Part shown: in pieces, positions 24,187-32,801 of the stretch | How positions within the stretch are numbered: position 1 is the stretch's first letter | How the letters are laid out: each line of letters starts with the position of its first letter | Assembly (NCBI GenBank): GCA_903789615.1 | Contig: CAIFEV010000007.1 | Coordinates: forward strand, 56,723-110,483 | Source: an uncultured Lachnospiraceae bacterium | Lineage (GTDB): Bacteria > Bacillota > Clostridia > Lachnospirales > Lachnospiraceae | DNA: 53,761 bases | Direction of reading: 5' to 3' | Made by a program: the position numbers and the translations under genes | The notes under the pieces: model-generated | The model's input: the letters and a program-made list of their open reading frames with translations, nothing else | Databases searched by the model: none | Told to the model about the DNA's origin: nothing

Positions 24187-26604
24187 GTGAAGGGACTTGA
24201 GATCGGAAAGGACGGATTCGTAAGGGGCTTTGCCGTGGCCGGACCGGCGACGGCAGATTTTTATTCGGACAGGACGGCCGGAAATCAGCTGGAGCTCGAG
24301 GGAATCCTGCGCAAAGAGTGCGCGGCCAAAAAGCCGGACACCTTTTCGGAGGAAGTGAAGCTGGGAGAAATCTCATCCATCGGAATGCCTTTCAGGATTG
24401 CGGGCGGTATGGGGGATTTCCTGGACGTGTCGGAGTTCTACTCGACGATGAAGACGGTCCGGGTCGAGGCGGCGGTCACGCTTTATACAGAAGAAGAGCA
24501 GACGGTCATACTGCAGCTCTGGACATATCTGGCAGCGGCAGTCTATGTGAACGGACGGAAGGTTCTCGAGACAAAACGCCCGGTATACAAGCCGATTTTA
24601 AAGGAAGAGGCGCAGGTGCAGCTGAAAGCGGGCGAAAACCAGGTGGTCCTGCTTGGTGACACCCTCGGTGTGCGCGACACGAGGACCGTGTTTGGCCTGA
24701 AGGTTAAGCAGGCTGAAAAGCCGCTCACCAGCATGTTTCCGGATGACAGCTGCCGGGATCAGATCGAGGATGACATCCGGTATCTCGGAAACATCCGCAT
24801 GAACGGAGATGAAGCGGTTCTGCCGGGCAAGGCAGATTCCCTGTCACTTATCCTTCCTTCGGCGCCAGACGGGGACTTTGAGACAAAGCGCACAGTGCAG
24901 ACGGTTGACATCGCCGGCAGGCATGCGGTCCGGATTCCGGAAGGATATGAGACATTTGCAATCGGCATTGCGCGCGAGGCGTACCGGCTGGAGAGAAAAT
25001 TTGCCATTCTGGAAAGAAGCCATATTGTGTACAGTCCGGAAAAGACGAAGGAATACCTTTTCCGGGAGATTGCAAAGCGCAAGAGCCTCGACCGGGGCGG
25101 ATTCGGATTCGCTATTATTGATATTCTGGCGCGTAAGGCGCTCGGAATTGAGGATGCAGAAGATCACCGGCGCATTCTGGAAGATTTTGACCTGATTGAA
25201 AGAAGAGTTGACTGCGCGGATTTTCTGGTGACGGGATATATGCGCTACCGGAAATTCTACGGCTTCACGGAGGAAGAAGAGAAGCGTTTCAAAGAAGTTC
25301 TCCTGGGCTTCCGCTACTGGATGAACATGAAGGGCAGCGACGGAATGTGCTTCTGGAGCGAGAACCATTCGCTGATGTTCTATATGGCGGCGATGTTTGC
25401 AGGCGAGATTTATCCGGACGATTTCTTCCCGAGGACCGGTCGCAATGGGCAGCAGCTTCATGCATACGGCCGGCGCAAGGTCCTGGAGTGGCTGGACGAT
25501 GTCGAGGAAAACGGGTTTGAAGAATTCCTGTCCGCTGTGTACATGCCGGTGACGCTGGCGGCACTTCTGAATCTTGTGGATCTGGCAGAAGAGAAAATCG
25601 GCCGCCGGGCGGAGAAAATCTGCGACAGGATGCTTCGCGAAATCGCCATTCAGAGCTTCCAGGGGGTTGAAATCGCACCGATGGGCCGGATTTACGGCGG
25701 CGCAATCCATCCGTACACCGGCGGCGCGCAGTGCATGCTCTATCTCATCGACCAGAACTATCCGGTCGAGACAAGCGAAGGCTGGATGTCTTTCCTGCTC
25801 ACAAGCCGGTACAAATTCCCGGAGGACCTCAGGGCACTCACGGTAAATGATGCAGACACCGAGTACAGCTCCGGCAACGCGCTGATCCGCCTGTGCAAAA
25901 GAAACGATTATATCCTTACGTCCGTGCAGTCGCCGAGGACCGACGGACATGAGCGCTGGACCAACATTCTGCACGATCCGGACGCCGACACGGACACGCA
26001 CGAATTCAACCGCTCACTCAACGAGACATTCCACGGGACCTCGTTTTTTGAGCCGGGCACGTTCGGCTACCAGCAGCACCTGTTTTACGCCGCGCTGAGC
26101 CCTGAAGCCGCCTGCTTTGTGAATCACCCCGGTACGGATGCGGAGGATTCGGACATGCGGCCGGGCTACTGGTTCGGCAGCGGCCTGATGCCGGCTCTGC
26201 GCCAGGAGGGCAGCGTGCTCGGCGCGATCTGGCGCCTGAATGACACGCAGCCGCTTACATTTACGCATCTGTTTTTCCCGGAATGCCGGTTTGATGAGAT
26301 ACGGGAGGAGGAGAATTTTCTGTTTGCCCGTGTGGGAACCGGTTATCTGGCGATCTGGCATTCCGATCCGCTGGAAGCGTATAATGACGGCAGCATGGCA
26401 GGCGTGGAGCGGCGCTGCTACAGCCCGGATCACGCCTGGCTTTTCCTCGTGGGCGACGCGCAGGAGTACGGAAGTTTTGAGAACTTTGCCGCGAAAGCGC
26501 GGGCAATGGCGCCGGCGTATGACAAGGCATCGGGCCGGCTCACCGCCGGCACCTTCAGTCTGACGTACACGCCGGGACATGACAGGACGCAGGTGGTAAT
26601 CTGA
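24187..26604 (+). CDS. unrecognised large protein, possible (alpha/alpha)-toroid glycan-active enzyme
   Basis: An 805-residue cytoplasmic protein with no family I can name. Residues 1-210 look beta-rich, like an accessory sandwich domain (VILQLWTYLAAAVYVNGRKVLE). Residues about 300-560 are helix-rich, with FGFTEEEEKRFKEVLLGFRY, CFWSENHSLMFYMAAMF, GRRKVLEWLDDVEENGF and PYTGGAQCMLYL, a layout typical of six-hairpin toroid glycosidases and lyases. Residues 580-805 return to a beta-sandwich style. The SENH block is a candidate active-site element. The start is a GTG with AAAGGGGAACG upstream. No signal peptide, so it would act on imported material. The AraC gene follows after 21 bases. Glycoside hydrolase or polysaccharide lyase is inference from shape and context. 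Confidence 0.55.
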   Translation: MKGLEIGKDGFVRGFAVAGPATADFYSDRTAGNQLELEGILRKECAAKKPDTFSEEVKLGEISSIGMPFRIAGGMGDFLDVSEFYSTMKTVRVEAAVTLYTEEEQTVILQLWTYLAAAVYVNGRKVLETKRPVYKPILKEEAQVQLKAGENQVVLLGDTLGVRDTRTVFGLKVKQAEKPLTSMFPDDSCRDQIEDDIRYLGNIRMNGDEAVLPGKADSLSLILPSAPDGDFETKRTVQTVDIAGRHAVRIPEGYETFAIGIAREAYRLERKFAILERSHIVYSPEKTKEYLFREIAKRKSLDRGGFGFAIIDILARKALGIEDAEDHRRILEDFDLIERRVDCADFLVTGYMRYRKFYGFTEEEEKRFKEVLLGFRYWMNMKGSDGMCFWSENHSLMFYMAAMFAGEIYPDDFFPRTGRNGQQLHAYGRRKVLEWLDDVEENGFEEFLSAVYMPVTLAALLNLVDLAEEKIGRRAEKICDRMLREIAIQSFQGVEIAPMGRIYGGAIHPYTGGAQCMLYLIDQNYPVETSEGWMSFLLTSRYKFPEDLRALTVNDADTEYSSGNALIRLCKRNDYILTSVQSPRTDGHERWTNILHDPDADTDTHEFNRSLNETFHGTSFFEPGTFGYQQHLFYAALSPEAACFVNHPGTDAEDSDMRPGYWFGSGLMPALRQEGSVLGAIWRLNDTQPLTFTHLFFPECRFDEIREEENFLFARVGTGYLAIWHSDPLEAYNDGSMAGVERRCYSPDHAWLFLVGDAQEYGSFENFAAKARAMAPAYDKASGRLTAGTFSLTYTPGHDRTQVVI

Positions 26605-26625
26605 GGAAAAGGAGAGCGGGACGGG

Positions 26626-27588
26626 ATGAATCTGTACACGAACACATCAATTCTGTATGAGAGAGGATTCAAGATCGGAGAGTCGCTTGAGAACAAACAG
26701 CTTTCACCGACGAACCCGTCCTGCTTTCTGGATTTTGACTACCGGAACAAGTCCATCAACATGGGTCTTCCGCATTATCACCTCTTCTATGAAATGCTGC
26801 TTCTCCTGAGCCCGCGCTGCAATCATTATGTTGAGGGACGCAAGTTCAGCATGAAGCAGGGGGATATCATCCTTCTTCCTCCGGGCGTTCTGCATCAGTC
26901 GGAGTATATCGACGATAACAAGAATGACCGGATTCTGATCCAGTTCACGTGGCCGGGCACGATGTCGTTTCCGGACGCGCGAAAGAAAATCCTCACGATT
27001 TTTAATGCGCCGGTCCCGGTTTTCCGGTTTGAGGGAGAAGCGCTTGCCCGCCTTTCATCGGATCTCAATGCGATTGTGACAGATTACATACGGACAAAGG
27101 ACAGCGCGATGCAGGAAATTCTCTCCAACGCGCATCTTCTCGAGCTTGTGAGCGATTTATATCTGTACGCGGATCAGAATGTGTATTTTCAGGCACCGGA
27201 CACAGGCGTCAGGGGGAAAATTTATTCGATTGTCAATTACATTCATGTTCACTACACGGAAGAACTGTCTCTTCACATCCTGGCGGAGAAATTCTTCATC
27301 AATCCATACTATCTCTCGCATTGCTTCAAGGAAATGACCGGCTACACGGTGGGGGAGTACATTCAGGTTACCCGTATCCGCAATGCGCAGTATCTGCTCG
27401 ATTTTTCCACTCAGAAGATCACGGATATTGCAGAGCTCAGCGGCTTTTCCAGTTTCTCCCAGTTTAACCGCAGCTTCTGGAAGGTCAACGGAATGTCGCC
27501 GTCGGAATACCGCAGGCGGCAGAAGGCCCGGAACACCGAGGTTGTAAATCTGGGTGAAATTTCGGCCGGAGGTTTACGCCGGTCTTGA
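26626..27588 (+). CDS. AraC family regulator with cupin sensor domain
   Basis: A 320-residue regulator. Residues 40-130 form an AraC-type cupin (MGLPHYHLFYEMLLLLS, then DIILLPPGVLHQSEY) that binds a sugar-like ligand. Residues about 205-305 are the double helix-turn-helix: ELSLHILAEKFFINPYYLSHCFKE, GYTVGEYIQVTRIRNAQYLL, ITDIAELSGFSSFSQFNRSF and GMSPSEYRR. AAGGAG lies upstream of the ATG. It is followed by a terminator and the promoter region of the second importer, its most likely target. Confidence 0.93.
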   Translation: MNLYTNTSILYERGFKIGESLENKQLSPTNPSCFLDFDYRNKSINMGLPHYHLFYEMLLLLSPRCNHYVEGRKFSMKQGDIILLPPGVLHQSEYIDDNKNDRILIQFTWPGTMSFPDARKKILTIFNAPVPVFRFEGEALARLSSDLNAIVTDYIRTKDSAMQEILSNAHLLELVSDLYLYADQNVYFQAPDTGVRGKIYSIVNYIHVHYTEELSLHILAEKFFINPYYLSHCFKEMTGYTVGEYIQVTRIRNAQYLLDFSTQKITDIAELSGFSSFSQFNRSFWKVNGMSPSEYRRRQKARNTEVVNLGEISAGGLRRS

Positions 27589-27595
27589 AAAAATG

Positions 27596-27626
27596 TCGGA
27601 TTGTAAAAATCCGATAATATTTTTTC
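27596..27626 (+). terminator. terminator of the AraC gene
   Basis: TCGGATT (27596-27602) pairs with AATCCGA (27608-27614), followed by TAATATTTTTT. Confidence 0.8.
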
Positions 27627-27675
27627 AAAGATATTGTGCACAAAATTCATTTGTCAATATGGCTTTTGATGAATA

Positions 27676-27768
27676 TTGCCCAAAGCTTTTTATGCATTTT
27701 GTTGGGATTTATACGATTTTGCCTGCTTTAAAGCAATATATGCAATAAAAATTGCTCAAAATGCTTTT
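27676..27768 (+). promoter_or_regulatory. paired AraC-type operator candidates
   Basis: TTGCCCAAAGCTTTTT at 27676 and TTGCTCAAAATGCTTTTTT at 27752 are imperfect direct repeats 76 bp apart. The second lies directly upstream of the -35 at 27777, the usual position for an AraC activator. TATGCA and GCAAT short repeats occur between them. Confidence 0.4.
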
Positions 27769-27776
27769 TTCGTGAC

Positions 27777-27805
27777 TTGATGTTGGCTTTACAGAATGTT
27801 AATAT
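27777..27805 (+). promoter_or_regulatory. promoter of importer 2
   Basis: -35 TTGATG (27777-27782), 17-bp spacer and -10 TAATAT (27800-27805). The weak hexamers fit an activator-dependent promoter. Confidence 0.5.
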
Positions 27806-27857
27806 CTATCCATACAAAAGCCAGCAACAATCAAGGAACGATAGAAGGGAGAATTGT

Positions 27858-29183
27858 ATGGCAAGATTGAAGAGAATCGCGGCCGGCGCATTCGCGGCTG
27901 TGATGGCGGCCGGCCTCACGGCATGCGGCTCCGGCAGCACGGGTGCAGCGGCCACTGACGCTTCCGGCAATGTGACACCGACAACTTCGAAGGCAATTAC
28001 AGGCAAGGAACTGTCTGTCATGGTATCGGAGATGCCGTCTGACACCGATGCTCTGGGCAACGCACTGAGCACGTGGGCGAGTGAGAGCGGAAATACCATC
28101 AAGTACATTGTTGTTTCCAACGATGATATGCTGACCAAGTTCCCGGCCATGGCCAAGAACAAGGATCTTCCGGATCTGATTTCCACGACCGGACTTCATC
28201 AGCTCTATCCGGAAGAGTTCGTAAAGCCGGAGACATTCATTGACCTTTCCCAGTTCAATGACGCGGCGCTCCGTTCCGTCGGCAAGGCGTACGCTTCCGA
28301 TGAGATTACCGGCCTGCCGGATCAGTACACGGTTACCTGCATGTACTACAATGCGGACGCCTTTGAGGCTGCAGGACTCAGCGTACCGACTGCGGATGAT
28401 CCGTGGACATGGGATGAGCTGTATGAAAACGCCAAAACTCTTCAGGAGAAGGGCGGCGTGAAGTACGGATTTGCTGCCGACGTTTCCAGAGCAAGATACG
28501 ATATTCTGATGTATGCAAACGGCGGCTCCATCACAGAGAAGAATGGCGACACAATCAAGGTTGCCGTGAACAGCCCGCAGAATGTTGAGACGCTCGAGAA
28601 GTTTGTACAGGCCAACAACGAAGTGATGCCGAAGGCTATCTGGGCAGGCGGCACAACCGACAACCCGGTTGAGTACTTCAAGAATGGTGATGTAGGTATT
28701 CTGCTCTCCGGTTCCTGGAACTACAATACATTCACGACGGATATCACGAAATTTAATTTCAGTGTTATGACTTCCCCGAAGGGAAAGGTAAGCCAGGCGG
28801 CGATCGTCGGCGGCGGCGCTCTTGCAGTTCCGAAGAACGGAAAGCAGCCGCAGCTGGCAGAACAGTTCCTTCAGTGGCTGTACACGAAAGATCACTACAG
28901 CGCATTCCTGCAGCTTGACAAGGGACCGTCGGTTATGAAGAATGTCTCCTATGACCCGGGTAACGAAAAGGCTACGGCTGATTACGCTGTGATCCAGAAC
29001 GAAGTTAACTACGTGACGGATGCCTTCCTGGCAGATGAAGCAGCAGGCTGGAGACAGTACAAGGACAATGAGTACAGAGATGCCCTGAAGCAGGCTGTCG
29101 CCGGAGAAGTGACCGCGCAGCAGGCACTCGACGGATTCGCGTCCGAGCTGGCTGAGTCTTCGAAATGGGCAAAGGCATACTGA
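27858..29183 (+). CDS. ABC sugar transporter, substrate-binding lipoprotein 2
   Basis: A 441-residue solute-binding lipoprotein. The signal is MARLKRIAAGAFAAVMAAGL with lipobox GLTACGSG. The mature domain opens with ELSVMVSEMPSDTDALG and contains PDLISTTGLHQL, GLPDQYTVTCMYYNADAFEAAG, DDPWTWDELYENAKTLQ and GDVGILLSGSWNYNTF, the classic family 1 sugar-binding pattern. AGAAGGGAGAATTGT precedes the ATG at 27858. It differs from binding protein 1, so the two importers probably take different glycans. The gene is followed by an operon-internal hairpin. Confidence 0.95.
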   Translation: MARLKRIAAGAFAAVMAAGLTACGSGSTGAAATDASGNVTPTTSKAITGKELSVMVSEMPSDTDALGNALSTWASESGNTIKYIVVSNDDMLTKFPAMAKNKDLPDLISTTGLHQLYPEEFVKPETFIDLSQFNDAALRSVGKAYASDEITGLPDQYTVTCMYYNADAFEAAGLSVPTADDPWTWDELYENAKTLQEKGGVKYGFAADVSRARYDILMYANGGSITEKNGDTIKVAVNSPQNVETLEKFVQANNEVMPKAIWAGGTTDNPVEYFKNGDVGILLSGSWNYNTFTTDITKFNFSVMTSPKGKVSQAAIVGGGALAVPKNGKQPQLAEQFLQWLYTKDHYSAFLQLDKGPSVMKNVSYDPGNEKATADYAVIQNEVNYVTDAFLADEAAGWRQYKDNEYRDALKQAVAGEVTAQQALDGFASELAESSKWAKAY

Positions 29184-29226
29184 TCGAAGAGGATCAAGAA
29201 TCTCTGAGAAGATTTCGCATGAGAAA

Positions 29227-29258
29227 GGGGGACATCACTCAGGAGGTGTCCCCTTTTT
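29227..29258 (+). terminator. attenuator-type hairpin between binding protein 2 and permease
   Basis: GGGGGACATC and GGTGTCCCC form a strong stem with a short loop, followed by TTTTT. It matches the placement of the hairpin in importer 1. Confidence 0.82.
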
Positions 29259-29284
29259 CACTGCCTGTTAGAAAGGGTTGAAAG

Positions 29285-30178
29285 ATGAAGAAAAGGAGAA
29301 AGGCCAATACTGCGTTCCGGCACACCGGAGCTTTCTGGCTGTTCGTGCTGCCTTCGCTGGGACTGTTTGCATTATTCTTTCTGCTTCCGCTGGTTCTGAG
29401 TATCTGGTTTTCGTTTACGGACTTTGACGGCTGGAAGAAGATGAATTTCATCGGTCTTCAGAACTATGCGAAAATACTGACAGATTCGTCGTTCTATCTG
29501 TCACTGGGGCGGACATTTATCTACACGATTGTCAACCTTCCGTTCAAGGTTGCAATCCCGCTCCTCCTTGCGGCGCTTGTGACGTCCAAAAAGCTGAAGG
29601 GCAACACGGCGGTGCGTACCATGATCTACATCCCGGTGCTGTTCTCTTCTCTGGTAGCCGGTATTACGATCAACTGGATGTTCAGCCAGGAGTACGGTCT
29701 GGTCAACTTCCTGCTTGAGAAGATGGGGATGACCCCGCTGGAGTGGTCTCTGAATCCGACACTGGCGACGGTTGTTATCAGTATCGCGTCCAACTGGGTT
29801 TCCGCCGGTTACTACATGCTTCTGTATGTGGGCGGTATCAACAATATCAGCAAGGAACTCTACGAGGCGGCTTCGATTGACGGTTCCGGAAAAGCTCACA
29901 CGTTCTTCCACATCACCGTGCCGCTTCTGCTTCCGACAACCTTTATCGTGCTGCTCCTCTCGACTGTAAACCTTCTCAAGGAATACGCGTTGATTCAGGG
30001 TATCACGCTCGGCGGTCCGGGAACTTCGACGACGTATATCGTTCAGTACATTTTCAGTCAGGGCTTTGATCAGTATAAGTACGGCTATGCGTCGGCAGCC
30101 GGCGTTCTGGTCAGCATTGTATTTATCATCATTGCGGCCATTCAGTTCAAGATGACCAAGGGAGGAGGCGAAGTCTGA
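29285..30178 (+). CDS. carbohydrate ABC transporter permease, MalF-type (importer 2)
   Basis: A 297-residue CUT1 permease. Helix 1 is FWLFVLPSLGLFALFFLLP near residues 15-35. Periplasmic SFTDFDGWKKMNFIGLQNY follows, as in MsmF/LacF-type permeases. The EAA loop is KELYEAASIDGSGKAHTFFH, then a GGPGTSTTYIVQYIF block. GAAAGGG precedes the ATG. Its stop codon overlaps the next start by one base (TGATG), so the pair is translationally coupled. Confidence 0.95.
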   Translation: MKKRRKANTAFRHTGAFWLFVLPSLGLFALFFLLPLVLSIWFSFTDFDGWKKMNFIGLQNYAKILTDSSFYLSLGRTFIYTIVNLPFKVAIPLLLAALVTSKKLKGNTAVRTMIYIPVLFSSLVAGITINWMFSQEYGLVNFLLEKMGMTPLEWSLNPTLATVVISIASNWVSAGYYMLLYVGGINNISKELYEAASIDGSGKAHTFFHITVPLLLPTTFIVLLLSTVNLLKEYALIQGITLGGPGTSTTYIVQYIFSQGFDQYKYGYASAAGVLVSIVFIIIAAIQFKMTKGGGEV

Positions 30179-31011
30179 TGAAAACAGGTAAACATATCGG
30201 ATCCACGATTGCCATCACGGTCCTGGGCTTCTTCATTGCCTTTGTTATTTTCTTCCCGATCATCTGGCTGACCTTCAGCTCATTTAAGCCCCGGGCGGAG
30301 CTGTTCGCTTATCCGCTTCACCTGCTGCCGTCAAAGTTTAATTTTGACTACTATGCCAGCGTTGTGAACGACGGACTGTTCATCTATATGAAGAACAGCC
30401 TGTTCCTCGCCGTGGTCGGAACGCTCATCACGGTTCTCATCAGCGCTTCCTGCGGTTATGCGCTCGCTATCTACCGCAAAGAGATTCCGTACGTGAACAA
30501 GGTATTCGCGGTATTCCTTCTGGGAACGCTTATCCCGGGCGAAATCCTGACCATCGCCCAGTTCACGGTTGTTACGGATATGGGACTGTACAATAACATC
30601 TGGGGATGCATTCTTCCGGTCGTCACAACGACCACCGGCATCTTTATGTACCGGCAGCACTATATGTCCATCCCGCTGGCGCTGGCGGAATCCGCCCGCA
30701 TCGACGGCGCGTCGGAGTTCATGATCTTCCGCAAGATTATGCTTCCGCTCGGATATTCGGTGACAGTCACTCTGACGATCTTCTCCTTCATGTGGAGATG
30801 GAACGACTACATCCTTCCGCTGATGCTTCTCTCGGATCAGAGCAAGTTCACGATCCAGATCGCCATCAAGAGCTACATCGGCACCATGGCGGTTGACTGG
30901 AGCTCCATTCTGGCAGCTTCGGTTCTGTCCATCGTTCCGGTCATTATTCTGTACATGATCCTGCAGAAGTACATTACCGGCGGTCTTGCCGCAACTGGCG
31001 TCAAGGGCTGA
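30178..31011 (+). CDS. carbohydrate ABC transporter permease, MalG-type (importer 2)
   Basis: A 277-residue CUT1 permease. Helix 1 is IAITVLGFFIAFVIFFPIIW, followed by SSFKPRAELFAYPLHLLP. The EAA loop is LALAESARIDGASEFMIFRK, then IMLPLGYSVTVTLTIFSF. The tail ILQKYITGGLAATGVKG is typical of the family. GGGAGGAGG within the end of the preceding gene is the ribosome site. No ATPase follows. A terminator-like hairpin comes next. Confidence 0.95.
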   Translation: MKTGKHIGSTIAITVLGFFIAFVIFFPIIWLTFSSFKPRAELFAYPLHLLPSKFNFDYYASVVNDGLFIYMKNSLFLAVVGTLITVLISASCGYALAIYRKEIPYVNKVFAVFLLGTLIPGEILTIAQFTVVTDMGLYNNIWGCILPVVTTTTGIFMYRQHYMSIPLALAESARIDGASEFMIFRKIMLPLGYSVTVTLTIFSFMWRWNDYILPLMLLSDQSKFTIQIAIKSYIGTMAVDWSSILAASVLSIVPVIILYMILQKYITGGLAATGVKG

Positions 31012-31038
31012 CCATATCGTTTACACATACGTTGTATG

Positions 31039-31074
31039 CTGAGAAGTTCCGCCTGCCGGAGCTTCTCAGTTTTC
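31039..31074 (+). terminator. terminator after importer 2 permeases
   Basis: CTGAGAAG (31039-31046) pairs with CTTCTCAG (31062-31069), followed by TTTTCG. The short T-run suggests partial read-through into the downstream enzyme genes. Confidence 0.7.
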
Positions 31075-31149
31075 GTCTGAACGTTCATCCTGCGGACACT
31101 GCCGGTGCATCCGGAGTCCGCAGGATGGCAGATGCAAGGGAGGTTACTG

Positions 31150-32784
31150 TTGAATCGTTTATATGAACATCTGATGAGAGGCGCGGAAGTACGCACCGAT
31201 GACTTCATGAAGAACCAGGTAAGAGACCCGCAGGATATCCGTTACGGCGCCATACGCAGCGAGATCCGGGAGGCCAAGCCGACAATCTATGCCATGGCTG
31301 CGGCGATTTCCGTCTATTTCACGCCGGAAAGCCGCTATTTTCACAGCCGTGAACTGGAAGAAACCCTGGAACTGGCCGTGGATTTCGTCGCAAGAGAGCA
31401 GAGATCCAATGGTTCCTTTGATTACACAAGCTGCAACTTTCTCTCCGCACCGGACACGTCCTTCTGCTTCAAGAGACTTATCGCCGCGTACCGGCTGCTC
31501 GTGAAGTACGGCGATGACGGCGCATTTGTCAGCGGTATGAAGAGTAAGTATCTGCATATACTGCATCAGGCGCTGAACGGGATCGCGGAGGGCGGTTTCC
31601 ACACGCCGAATCACCGCTGGGGCATAAGCGCGGCGCTCCTTCAGGGCGCGAACCTGTTTGCGGATGAGACGGAATTTGCGCAGAGACTGAAGGCCAGAGC
31701 GGCGCAGTATCTGAATGAGGGAATTGACGGGGACGAAGACGGAGAGTACGCCGAGCGCTCGACCGGGAATTACAATGCGGTCGTCAACAACGCGATGATC
31801 GCTCTGTACGAGGAGACCGGCGATGACACGTATCTGGGATACGTGCGCAGAAATCTGCGCATGATGTTCTATTATATCGATCCGGACGACACGATCTTCA
31901 CGCAGAATTCGACCAGACAGGATCAGGGCAAGCAGATGTACGCGGACAAATACTTCTATCAGTATCTGTTCATGGCGGCTCATGACGGCGATCCGGATTT
32001 TGACGCCGCTGCCTGCAAGATCCTGACCGACAACACGGACCGCGGCGACCTGGCACCGGACTGCTGGCACATCGTGATGCGTCACGAGGAAATGCTGAAT
32101 CATACGTTTACACACTACGGATTCCCGACAGAATACAGAAAATTTTTCCGCCACGCCGGTGTCCTGCGTGTGCGGAAGAAAAACTACTGCTACACACTGA
32201 TAAACGGCAAGAGCAGTTTCCTGTATTTCAAAAAGGGTTCGTTCTGTGTCGGCATGAAGGTCGGGGAGAGCTACTGTGACATCCGCAACTTCATTCCGCA
32301 GAAGATTCAGACGGACGGAAAAACGTCCCGGCTGGAGGCGGTAAATGACGGCTGGTATTATCTGCCGTTTGAAAAAAAGCCGGAGACGTCTGACTGGTGG
32401 AAGATGGATCAGTCCAAGCGGCAGAAGCTTGTCAGCAGTCAGATTCACACGGTCCTGGAAATTGAAGAAGAGGAAGAGGGACTGAAGCTTCATCTTCACA
32501 CCGACGGGATCGACAGACTGCCGCTCCGGGTGGAATTCGACATTCCGAAGGATACACAGCTGGAGCATCCGGCCTTTGCGCTGACGGCGGATGCGGGACA
32601 GCACCTGATTTTGCGCGACGGATATGTTACACTCCGGTATGAAGCCGAAGAGATCAAACTAGGGCCCGGGTTTGCTGAACATGAATTCAAAGGGCATTAT
32701 CAGTATGAGGAGATCAATATCGGCGGTTTTACGCTCTATATGAATGCGTACACGCCGGTTGACCGGACGATAACAATCAGCTGA
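31150..32784 (+). CDS. unrecognised protein, possible (alpha/alpha)-toroid glycosidase or lyase
   Basis: A 544-residue cytoplasmic protein that I cannot place in a named family. Residues 1-330 are helix-rich, with repeated hairpin-like segments (RELEETLELAVDFVAREQ, DTSFCFKRLIAAYRLLVKYG, HRWGISAALLQGANLF, NAVVNNAMIALYEETGD), like a toroid fold. Residues 340-544 are beta-rich (SFLYFKKGSFCVGMKVG, LPLRVEFDIP), like the C-terminal sandwich of heparinase-type lyases. A TTG start at 31150 is chosen because AAGGGAGG ends 6 bases before it. An ATG 15 codons upstream overlaps that site. It lies directly upstream of a ROK kinase and GH29 fucosidase, so a role in glycan breakdown is likely but inferred. 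Confidence 0.55.
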   Translation: MNRLYEHLMRGAEVRTDDFMKNQVRDPQDIRYGAIRSEIREAKPTIYAMAAAISVYFTPESRYFHSRELEETLELAVDFVAREQRSNGSFDYTSCNFLSAPDTSFCFKRLIAAYRLLVKYGDDGAFVSGMKSKYLHILHQALNGIAEGGFHTPNHRWGISAALLQGANLFADETEFAQRLKARAAQYLNEGIDGDEDGEYAERSTGNYNAVVNNAMIALYEETGDDTYLGYVRRNLRMMFYYIDPDDTIFTQNSTRQDQGKQMYADKYFYQYLFMAAHDGDPDFDAAACKILTDNTDRGDLAPDCWHIVMRHEEMLNHTFTHYGFPTEYRKFFRHAGVLRVRKKNYCYTLINGKSSFLYFKKGSFCVGMKVGESYCDIRNFIPQKIQTDGKTSRLEAVNDGWYYLPFEKKPETSDWWKMDQSKRQKLVSSQIHTVLEIEEEEEGLKLHLHTDGIDRLPLRVEFDIPKDTQLEHPAFALTADAGQHLILRDGYVTLRYEAEEIKLGPGFAEHEFKGHYQYEEINIGGFTLYMNAYTPVDRTITIS

Positions 32785-32801
32785 GAGGAGAACACATAAG
32801 C

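Noticed and set aside
24187-24189. Importer 1 and the 805-residue gene as one simple transcript
   Set aside because: A strong terminator at 24131-24162 separates them, so only read-through would link them.
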